NCBI GenBank assembly: GCA_031292465.1
Contig: JARLHB010000441.1
Span: 1 to 14,419, forward strand
From: Ignavibacteriaceae bacterium
GTDB taxonomy: Bacteria > Bacteroidota > Ignavibacteria > Ignavibacteriales > Ignavibacteriaceae
Length of the DNA stretch: 14,419 bases
Direction of reading: 5' to 3'
Positions within the stretch are counted from its first letter, which is position 1. Every line of letters starts with the position of its first letter. A program made the translations under genes and the position numbers. Shown here one piece after another: positions 1 to 5,227 of the stretch. The notes under the pieces are model-generated. The model saw only the letters and a program-made list of their open reading frames with translations, was not told the DNA's origin and searched no databases.

Positions 1-387
1 ATAGCTGAGACAGGATTTGATACTTTGATTATCGGAGTATTGCCGTCCCGCGATATAATTAAACAAAGAATTACCGAACGTTTAAAATACCGTTTAAATA
101 ACGGGATGATTGAGGAAGTTAAAAAATTAATCGACGACGGTGTTTCTTTTGAGAAGTTAAATTTTTTCGGTCTTGAATACAGATATATAGGACTGTATTT
201 GCAGAATAAGCTTAACTATAATGATATGTACCAGAAATTAAACAGCGCTATACATAATTTTGCCAAAAGACAGGCCACCTGGTTCAGGAAAATGGAAAAA
301 GAAGGCGTAAAAATTAATTGGATTGACAGCGCTGATTATGAAAAGGCAGAGAGAATAATCAGCCCTTATTTAAGGGCGGATAATTAA
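1..387 (+). CDS. miaA: tRNA dimethylallyltransferase MiaA, C-terminal part (5' end outside window)
   Basis: MiaA transfers a dimethylallyl group to N6 of A37 in tRNAs that read UNN codons. The reading frame is open from base 1 (IAETGFDTLIIG), so this is the last 128 residues of a protein usually about 300 long; the TTG at 25 is internal and not a start. Recognisable family features are FGLEYRYIGLYL (after the helical insertion) and the conserved FAKRQATWFRKM segment, which belongs to the tRNA-gripping C-terminal part. The P-loop and DSxQ residues lie upstream of the window. The stop is TAA at 385-387. The last codons contain an inverted repeat (GCCCTTA-TT-TAAGGGC, 362-377). The gene converges on the GIY-YIG gene with a 69-base gap. 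Identification rests on recalled family motifs and is strong. Confidence 0.95.
   Translation: MAETGFDTLIIGVLPSRDIIKQRITERLKYRLNNGMIEEVKKLIDDGVSFEKLNFFGLEYRYIGLYLQNKLNYNDMYQKLNSAIHNFAKRQATWFRKMEKEGVKINWIDSADYEKAERIISPYLRADN
362..377. terminator. Hairpin in the last codons of miaA, possible convergent terminator
   Basis: Perfect inverted repeat with 7-base arms GCCCTTA and TAAGGGC separated by TT, lying inside the miaA reading frame just before its stop. It sits between two convergent genes, where a bidirectional terminator would be expected. Neither strand has a clear T-run after it, so the terminator role is tentative. An AT-rich 7-base inverted repeat (ATAACAA at 396-402, TTGTTAT at 412-418) further into the gap is an alternative. 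Confidence 0.3.
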
Positions 388-402
388 CGTAGTTCATAAC
401 AA

Positions 403-434
403 ATTGTTTCATTGTTATATTGCTTCATTGCTAA
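403..434. repeat. 16-base tandem repeat, two copies
   Basis: Two adjacent 16-base units, ATTGTTTCATTGTTAT (403-418) and ATTGCTTCATTGCTAA (419-434), agree at 13 of 16 positions. The repeat lies in the intergenic gap between miaA and the GIY-YIG gene. It may be a decayed microsatellite. No function is visible. Confidence 0.5.
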
Positions 435-456
435 GCGTAAGTTTACAAATGCATAA

Positions 457-810
457 TTATTTTTTAATATTGTAACCTTTATCTCCATACGGCTGAAGCT
501 TTTCAAGCCACATTTCTTCAAGAACTTCTAAATCTTCCGAATAATCATATAACGGATCGTCTTTAGGTTCAAGTTGGTCAAGTATTTCGAATGTAAAGCT
601 TTCGGGGCCGAACTTATTATAGTCCTCCTGAAGTTCAGCAATACCTTCAAAGCCATGCCCGAGTTCAAATTTATGCCTGTTAATTCTGCCATTAATATTT
701 TTGTGCCTGCTTATAAAAATTTTACCGTTCGCTAAATTTTTTATAATATATATTCCCATCGGCCTGGGTGTTTCTTTATACTTTTTCTTTAATTCTGCCT
801 TATCAACCAT
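457..810 (-). CDS. Small GIY-YIG-like protein with degenerate YIG motif
   Basis: Predicted 117 residues. The fold signature is GIY at 19-21, then FIS at 32-34 in place of YIG, an Arg at 42 in the position of the catalytic Arg, acidic residues E98/E99 just before MWLEKL, and GYN at 112-114. The last part resembles the end of the I-TevI nuclease domain (Glu before an FW pair, then GYN). The protein therefore keeps first Tyr, Arg, Glu and Asn but has lost the Tyr and Gly of YIG. It resembles short stand-alone GIY-YIG proteins of Firmicutes that begin with a Lys/Glu-rich stretch and end LQPYGEKGYN. The ATG at 810 is chosen because AGGA lies 8 bases upstream (819-822) and homology begins there. 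A frame extension to a TTG at 972 adds 54 residues that look non-coding. It lies downstream of the ArsR-DUF2087 gene on the same strand. Function is unknown; nuclease activity is uncertain. Confidence 0.8.
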   Translation of the reverse strand: MVDKAELKKKYKETPRPMGIYIIKNLANGKIFISRHKNINGRINRHKFELGHGFEGIAELQEDYNKFGPESFTFEILDQLEPKDDPLYDYSEDLEVLEEMWLEKLQPYGDKGYNIKK

Positions 811-912
811 TTTATTTTTCCTGAATTCTAATATAAAATTCAAATAATTGTTTTTAATCCTAACTGATAATTCCGCATCATTTCCCGTCCTTCGCTGTGT
901 GTTGTTCCCGCG

Positions 913-926
913 GTAAAATATTTTAC
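913..926. promoter_or_regulatory. 14-base perfect palindrome upstream of the GIY-YIG gene
   Basis: GTAAAATATTTTAC reads identically on both strands and lies about 100 bases upstream of the ATG at 810, in the 166-base gap after the ArsR-type gene. It could be a dimeric regulator site or part of an mRNA hairpin. It differs from the TTCGATA-type box in front of the ArsR gene. Its role is inferred only from position and symmetry. Confidence 0.35.
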
Positions 927-976
927 ACCTCAGGCTTATATTATTTATTTGAAGAAATGTAAAGCTGTTCAAAAGA

Positions 977-1537
977 TTATTCCTGGTTGTCCTTTAGCCA
1001 GTACATCTGATTTTCCCGCTGCATAATCTTTACATCAATCATTAAGCGGCGTACTGTGCAGTAATCACCGTATGACTGCTTAATAATATTGTCAACTTCT
1101 ATTTCGGTATATTTTTTTCCGTGTTTAAATTTCTTAACAAACTCATCAAGTACTAACATTTTCTTCTTCCACTGGACGGGAAGCTTTATAAGCTTATCCT
1201 TTTTAAAAAATGTTTTAAGAACTTTCTGCCTGTACTTCTCCATTCGTTCATCCTGGATAAATTTATCCAGGTTCTCAAAGCAGGTTAACTCCTTTAAAGT
1301 CTTATTAAAAATATCTTCACGGATATGATAAACAATGTAATACTGCTCTTTAGTCTTGTAAACAAGGCCCGCTTTCTCCATTTTTTTCAAATGGAATGAA
1401 ACTGTTGAAACCGCAAGATTCATCCTTTGTGCCAGTTCTTCTACGTACTGCGGTTTATCCATTAATGAATTAAGCACCTGCAGGCGGGATGCGTCTGCCA
1501 GCGATTTCATTATCTCTATGTTTTCTGTTATTCCCAT
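977..1537 (-). CDS. ArsR-family transcriptional regulator with C-terminal DUF2087 domain
   Basis: A predicted cytoplasmic dimeric DNA-binding repressor. Residues about 5-80 form an ArsR-type winged helix: a first helix with SLADASRLQVLNSL, the recognition helix region LAVSTVSFHLKKMEKAGLV, and a wing around YYIVYHI. Residues about 105-183 match DUF2087, with KLIKLPVQWKKKMLVL, a KYTEIEVDNII helix and the YCTVRRLMID segment ending in YWL. The metal-binding ELCVCDL signature of arsenic/cadmium sensors is absent (the helix reads ELAQRMNLAV), so its signal is probably not a thiol-bound metal. ATG at 1537 gives 186 residues; a TTG two codons upstream (1543) is also possible. Neither has a Shine-Dalgarno sequence. 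The promoter and two symmetrical operator candidates lie directly upstream, which suggests negative autoregulation. The GIY-YIG gene follows on the same strand and may be co-transcribed. Confidence 0.9.
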   Translation of the reverse strand: MGITENIEIMKSLADASRLQVLNSLMDKPQYVEELAQRMNLAVSTVSFHLKKMEKAGLVYKTKEQYYIVYHIREDIFNKTLKELTCFENLDKFIQDERMEKYRQKVLKTFFKKDKLIKLPVQWKKKMLVLDEFVKKFKHGKKYTEIEVDNIIKQSYGDYCTVRRLMIDVKIMQRENQMYWLKDNQE

Positions 1538-1551
1538 TTTCAAATAATCAA

Positions 1552-1567
1552 TTCGATATTTATCGAA
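1552..1567. promoter_or_regulatory. Operator candidate O1 for the ArsR-type regulator
   Basis: Perfect inverted repeat with arms TTCGATA and TATCGAA and a 2-base centre (TT). It covers the predicted transcription start of the ArsR-DUF2087 gene, 15 bases before the ATG. Short AT-rich inverted repeats with a 2-base centre at the promoter are usual for ArsR-family repressors. Which protein binds it is inferred from proximity. Confidence 0.6.
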
Positions 1568-1570
1568 GCA

Positions 1571-1599
1571 AATATAAGGATAAAATTTTCCTTTGTCAA
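1571..1599 (-). promoter_or_regulatory. Promoter of the ArsR-DUF2087 gene
   Basis: On the minus strand, a perfect -35 box TTGACA (1594-1599) is separated by exactly 17 bases from TATATT (1571-1576). The -10 box continues as TATATTTG, so it also satisfies the Bacteroidota TAnnTTTG motif. The start point would fall near 1564, inside operator O1, giving a leader of about 27 bases without a ribosome-binding site. Confidence 0.75.
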
Positions 1600-1603
1600 T
1601 TTG

Positions 1604-1621
1604 TTTCTATAAGTATCGAAA
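1604..1621. promoter_or_regulatory. Operator candidate O2 upstream of the -35 box
   Basis: Near-perfect inverted repeat: TTTCTATA, AG, TATCGAAA, with one mismatch to full symmetry. It has the same TATCGAA half-site and 2-base centre as O1. The two centres are 53 bases apart, close to five helical turns, so dimers on both sites would face the same side of the DNA around the promoter. Confidence 0.5.
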
Positions 1622-1626
1622 TGGTT

Positions 1627-1649
1627 TAGGGGTTGTGTTGCTGCCCCTA
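1627..1649 (-). terminator. Possible weak hairpin after the CLC gene
   Basis: Arms TAGGGG (1627-1632) and CCCCTA (1644-1649) flank an 11-base loop, starting 10 bases beyond the CLC stop codon. There is no T-run after the stem on the minus strand, so factor-independent termination is doubtful. The hairpin would separate the CLC transcript from the ArsR promoter. Confidence 0.3.
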
Positions 1650-1659
1650 GGGGGAAATA

Positions 1660-3462
1660 TTATATCCCTTCTGCCTCTTGGCTGGCCCATGCAGAAAGAT
1701 ACTTATTAAAGATATTTGATTTGGAAATAAATCCATGATACTTGCCATTATCAGTTACAGCAAGGTTCCATACATTGTTCTGCTCAAATTTTTCAAGTGC
1801 AAATGCCAGGTCTGCCTCTATATCAATTGAGTGAAAGTTGCTATTCATAACTTCATAAGCAAGAATAACATCATACAAGTCTACGTTAAGCAGAACTTCA
1901 CGTATATCATCAAGAGTAATAATACCTATTAGTTTTTTATTATCATCCAATACAGGGAACAAATTACGTTTGGAGTGAATAATTATATCAACAATTTCCC
2001 TTAGAGTCATTTCAGGATGAATTGGAATAAAGTCTTTTTCTATTATGTCTCTAACTTTTATCTGTCTTACAAAAAATCTTTCTTTTTCAGACCTGAATTG
2101 AACTCCGCGTTTAACTAATGGTGCGGTATATATAGATTCAGAATGGAAGTGCCGTGAGATAAAATAAGATAATGCAGTAACTATCATTAACGGTACAATA
2201 AGCGTGTACCCGCCTGTTATTTCAGCAATTAAAAATATACCGGTCAAAGGGGCATGTAGAACGCCGCTTAAAATTCCCGCCATACCAACAACAATAAAGT
2301 TAGAATGATTAAGTTGCGTAATATTTAGATAGTTCATCAGGTGAGCAAGGAAAAATCCGGTAAAAGCTCCGGTAAAAAGCGATGGAGCAATAATACCGCC
2401 GTTGCCTCCGGAACTTGTTGTTAGCGCTGTAGCTATAACTTTTGTTATTATAATAAGGACAGCAACAATTATTAATAAAAGGTTTTTATCTATAAAGTTA
2501 AATGAAAAACCGCCGGGCAGAATTTTATCAAACTGCCCCGCTAATAAATATTTTATTGATAAATAACCTTCACCATAAAGAGGTGGCATTACAAAAACCA
2601 TAATACATAATAATATACCCCCGATTAGAATTTTTTTATATCGCTTGCCCAGCTTTTCGAAATACTCTTCTATAAAGAAAGTGGCTTTGATATTATATAA
2701 TGAAATTACGCCGCATAAAATTCCGAGCAGTATATAAAAAGGTATTGCACTAAGCACCCATCCCTCTGTAACCAGGTAAAATATTTGACCGCTATATAAA
2801 AATTTTGATACAACAGCCGCAGAGGCTGAAGCAATAAGAAGCGGGATAAAATATGGGATTGAAAACTCCGGCAGCAAAACTTCTGCTGCAAATATTACGC
2901 CGGCAATGGGGCTGTTAAATATAGCAGAGATGCCTGCCGCAGAACCGCTTGCCAGTAATATTGTTCTTACCCTGTAATTAAATTTAATTTCTTTTGCCAG
3001 GTTAGAACCAATAGCGGCGCCTGTAATAACTATCGGCGCTTCAAGTCCGGCAGATCCGCCAAAGCCAACAGACAGCCCGCTGGTTATATAATGTGATAAT
3101 ATATCCTCCTTAGGGATATCAGATGCCTTTCGCATAATTGAATATATTATATTAGAAATCCCCTTGCTTAGTTTACCCTTAAATATAAAAACAATTACAA
3201 GAACAGATAGGATTATACCAATCATGGGAAATATTGGCAGTATAAAGCCAACCCCATAATGATTTACGTATTGCTTTGGTTCTGTTTCAAGAAAGTGTAC
3301 TATATTTTTTAAAAGCGCTGATGCCAGGCCGGACAATACTCCAACTACGAGGCTTGAAATAATTACAAAAGTCTTAGGTTCAATTTTCGTGTACAGGAAG
3401 GCTATAATATTTTTTATAGTTCTTTTTGTATTGATTCTAAGATATTTTAACAAGTGGTTCAT
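1660..3462 (-). CDS. CLC-family chloride channel/transporter with two CBS domains
   Basis: An inner-membrane chloride-conducting protein of 600 residues. The CLC membrane core spans about 30-450 with many hydrophobic helices. The gating glutamate motif is GLEAP at 139-143 (E141, equal to E148 in E. coli ClcA). The chloride-coordinating Tyr appears to be Y445 in SESIYTAPL, and the GGIIAPSLFTG helix lies at 355-365. The intracellular proton glutamate (E203 in ClcA) aligns with V195 in FAAEVLL, as in CLC channels. The selectivity segment equivalent to GSGIP reads SKGIS (99-103), placing Lys at the selectivity serine. A pair of CBS domains follows at about 470-525 and 533-590, likely binding nucleotides and controlling conductance. 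ATG at 3462 has no Shine-Dalgarno. The gene is divergent from the glycosyltransferase and lies upstream of the ArsR gene. Family assignment is firm; channel versus antiporter is inference. Confidence 0.93.
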   Translation of the reverse strand: MNHLLKYLRINTKRTIKNIIAFLYTKIEPKTFVIISSLVVGVLSGLASALLKNIVHFLETEPKQYVNHYGVGFILPIFPMIGIILSVLVIVFIFKGKLSKGISNIIYSIMRKASDIPKEDILSHYITSGLSVGFGGSAGLEAPIVITGAAIGSNLAKEIKFNYRVRTILLASGSAAGISAIFNSPIAGVIFAAEVLLPEFSIPYFIPLLIASASAAVVSKFLYSGQIFYLVTEGWVLSAIPFYILLGILCGVISLYNIKATFFIEEYFEKLGKRYKKILIGGILLCIMVFVMPPLYGEGYLSIKYLLAGQFDKILPGGFSFNFIDKNLLLIIVAVLIIITKVIATALTTSSGGNGGIIAPSLFTGAFTGFFLAHLMNYLNITQLNHSNFIVVGMAGILSGVLHAPLTGIFLIAEITGGYTLIVPLMIVTALSYFISRHFHSESIYTAPLVKRGVQFRSEKERFFVRQIKVRDIIEKDFIPIHPEMTLREIVDIIIHSKRNLFPVLDDNKKLIGIITLDDIREVLLNVDLYDVILAYEVMNSNFHSIDIEADLAFALEKFEQNNVWNLAVTDNGKYHGFISKSNIFNKYLSAWASQEAEGI

Positions 3463-3653
3463 TATTTATTATTGATGACATATTACTGGTTGACAGTTTT
3501 AAAAATAGGATATATTTACTAAATAATCTTTATCCTGGAATAAATTTTGCGTAGGCCTGATTTACATCAGCCTATAATTACTTATTCTTAGCTATATCAT
3601 TTCCCTTTTGATAAATATCAGGTTATGTTTGAACAATTATTTAATATTTATTA
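3463..3653. promoter_or_regulatory. Divergent intergenic region between CLC and glycosyltransferase genes
   Basis: This 191-base gap should hold both promoters. Rightward, TTGACA at 3490-3495 is followed by TATATT (15-base spacer) or TATTTA (17-base spacer, 3513-3518), and TATGTTTG at 3624-3631 fits the Bacteroidota -7 motif 22 bases before the glycosyltransferase ATG but lacks a well-spaced -33 box. No leftward promoter is convincing. The region also holds a 9-base-pair hairpin (3552-3574) and a small GATA-n2-TATC inverted repeat (3609-3620). Confidence 0.35.
3552..3574. repeat. Inverted repeat in the CLC/glycosyltransferase gap
   Basis: TAGGCCTGAT (3552-3561) pairs with ATCAGCCTA (3566-3574) around a TTAC loop, with one C bulged: nine base pairs in all. 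There is no T-run on either side. It could be an operator or a leader hairpin of either divergent transcript. Confidence 0.4.
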
Positions 3654-5006
3654 ATGCTGCCTGAAATAGTAGAATCATATCTGAACAAGTATGCACTGCG
3701 CGGTTGGGAAATCGAGTCGTCAGAGCTCAAAAGCATATCAACTGTAATTGTTATTCCCGCAATACGCGAGTATGAAAACATAAGATGCCTTTTACATTCA
3801 TTTTCGGAAAATGATCCTAAGTATTTTGATTCTACCTTAATAATATTTGTTATCAATAATTCATCTCTTTCTTCATGTCAAATAAAGGAAGATAACAAAA
3901 AGAGTATCGGGCTTCTCAATTCAATTATTGAATGTCAGTCGGCAACTAATGATGAATTAGTTATTAAAATTTCCATGTCGGGACTAAAGATCAGCCTGAT
4001 TGATGCTTCATCAGCGGGAAAAGAATTGCCTCAAAAGGATTCGGGTGTCGGGCTTGCAAGGAAAATCGGAATGGATCTGGCATTACTGATTTTCGATTAT
4101 AACTCTTCCAGTAAAAAAATATTAGTATGCCTTGATGCAGACTGTACAATTGATAAAAACTATATTACTGAAATTGTAGATAATTTCAATTCGGGAAATC
4201 TTTCTTCAGCAGTTGTTAACTATTTGCATAAAATAGAATGCGGCAATGAAGAGTCACGGGCAATAATCTGTTATGAATTATTCCTACGGTACTATGAACT
4301 TGGGCTGCAGTTTGCCGGATCGCCTTTTGCATTCCCTACAATCGGGTCTACCATAGTTTGTGATTTTGAAAGCTATATTAAATCGGAAGGGATGAATAAA
4401 AGAAAAGCGGCGGAAGATTTTTATTTTCTTGAAAAGCTGGCAAAGAATTACCCTATTAAAAAGATAAAAACAACCACCATTTACCCTTCTGCCAGAAGAT
4501 CATGGCGGGTGCCGTTTGGAACCGGGCAGCGCATAAACCGGTTTCTTGCAGGCGTTCAGAATGAATATTTATTATATGACCCAAAATGTTTCCGCATATT
4601 AAAGGAATGGCTGATAATATTTACTGCCGACGCTCATAATTCAGTTGTGGAACTGCTTGAATCAGCAAAAGAAATTGATGAAGGTTTGTTTGCTTTTTTA
4701 GCCGATCAGAAATTTGAAACGGATTGGCAAAGGATATTAAAGAACTCAAAAACGGTTGAACAGATCAGGCGGCAGAAGATAATGTGGTTCGACGGATTCA
4801 GAACGTTAAAGCTGATCCATTATTTACGGGATTACAGCTATCCTTTAATAAATATGTTTGATGCCATTAACAGCCTTATGACAGAATTAAATCTACCCCT
4901 GCCCGAAGAAAATAGTTTGCCCGGACTAAGGATGAATGGGAATGTACCCGGAATTGATACTCAAAAGAAATACCTTGAGATTCTCCGCAATTATCTCCAG
5001 GGTTAA
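3654..5006 (+). CDS. Family 2-like glycosyltransferase (GT-A fold)
   Basis: A 450-residue predicted cytoplasmic glycosyltransferase without membrane helices or signal peptide. The N-terminal strand STVIVIPAIREYENI (29-43) is the usual nucleotide-sugar-binding entry. GVGLARKIGMD at 131-141 matches the GxGxARNxG segment of family 2 enzymes. CLDADCTID supplies the metal-binding DxD (D161, D163). AAEDFYFLEKL (252-262) carries the ED pair that normally provides the catalytic base. RRSWRVPFGTGQR follows at 281-293, in the place of the QxxRW-like region. Residues about 310-450 are a helical tail that I do not recognise. Donor and acceptor sugars cannot be told from the sequence. ATG at 3654 has no Shine-Dalgarno. 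It is read alone, divergent from the CLC gene and 221 bases before the FAD dehydrogenase. The glycosyltransferase call is strong, the specific function unknown. Confidence 0.85.
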   Translation: MLPEIVESYLNKYALRGWEIESSELKSISTVIVIPAIREYENIRCLLHSFSENDPKYFDSTLIIFVINNSSLSSCQIKEDNKKSIGLLNSIIECQSATNDELVIKISMSGLKISLIDASSAGKELPQKDSGVGLARKIGMDLALLIFDYNSSSKKILVCLDADCTIDKNYITEIVDNFNSGNLSSAVVNYLHKIECGNEESRAIICYELFLRYYELGLQFAGSPFAFPTIGSTIVCDFESYIKSEGMNKRKAAEDFYFLEKLAKNYPIKKIKTTTIYPSARRSWRVPFGTGQRINRFLAGVQNEYLLYDPKCFRILKEWLIIFTADAHNSVVELLESAKEIDEGLFAFLADQKFETDWQRILKNSKTVEQIRRQKIMWFDGFRTLKLIHYLRDYSYPLINMFDAINSLMTELNLPLPEENSLPGLRMNGNVPGIDTQKKYLEILRNYLQG

Positions 5007-5084
5007 TATTCAGAATTACAATAGCATTTGTTAAATTAACATATTTGGCGAATTTGATTAGTATTATGACAAATATTTGCGTAC

Positions 5085-5145
5085 AACGACCTCCCCTTAA
5101 TCCCCTCCTTAGAAAGGAGGGGAGCGGCTTTAGCCGGGGGCGGTT
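5085..5145. repeat. GC-rich palindromic extragenic element (REP/MITE-like)
   Basis: In an AT-rich intergenic gap, this 61-base GC-rich block forms nested hairpins. A perfect 9-base-pair stem, CCCCTCCTT (5102-5110) with AAGGAGGGG (5114-5122), has loop AGA. It is followed by CGGC-TTTA-GCCG (5125-5136). The outer parts (5085-5096 and 5136-5145) are imperfectly complementary. Elements of the type CCCCTCCTT..AAGGAGGGG recur between genes in many Bacteroidota-like genomes. It could also terminate the glycosyltransferase transcript. Just before it, TGTTAA-A-TTAACA (5029-5041) is a small separate palindrome. Confidence 0.6.
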
Positions 5146-5210
5146 CTAATATTGGTATTATTTAAATATATTCTTATTACTCTTATTCTTTCACTGCTAA
5201 ATTAAAATAA

Positions 5211-5216
5211 TATAAT
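5211..5216 (+). promoter_or_regulatory. Possible -10 box of the FAD dehydrogenase gene
   Basis: A consensus TATAAT ends 11 bases before the ATG at 5228. With a 17-base spacer the -35 would be CTTTCA (5188-5193), only half matching TTGACA. The start point would leave a leader of about five bases. Weakly supported. Confidence 0.3.
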
Positions 5217-5227
5217 TTTTACAATCT

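Noticed and set aside
25..387. miaA start at the TTG at 25
   Set aside because: The frame is open to base 1 and the upstream residues fit the MiaA family; the gene simply begins before the window.
811..972. 54-residue N-terminal extension of the GIY-YIG protein from a TTG at 972
   Set aside because: The extra residues look like translated intergenic DNA. A good AGGA lies before the ATG at 810, and the extension would include the palindrome at 913-926.
977..1537. Classical arsenic/zinc/cadmium-sensing ArsR protein
   Set aside because: The ELCVCDL-type metal site is absent and the C-terminus is a DUF2087 domain. No metal-resistance genes are nearby.
1644..1653. CCCCTAGGGG palindrome as a restriction-type or regulator site
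   Set aside because: It overlaps the larger TAGGGG/CCCCTA hairpin after the CLC gene, and nothing else supports a specific role.
3607..3631. Bacteroidota-type promoter TTTG ... TATGTTTG for the glycosyltransferase
   Set aside because: The -7 element fits but the gap to TTTG is only 13 bases rather than about 19, so I kept it only as a note on the intergenic region.
3463..3653. Fluoride (crcB-type) riboswitch upstream of the CLC gene
   Set aside because: No sequence resembling the conserved crcB core is present on the minus strand, and the CLC protein has GLEAP rather than the fluoride-type CLC motif.
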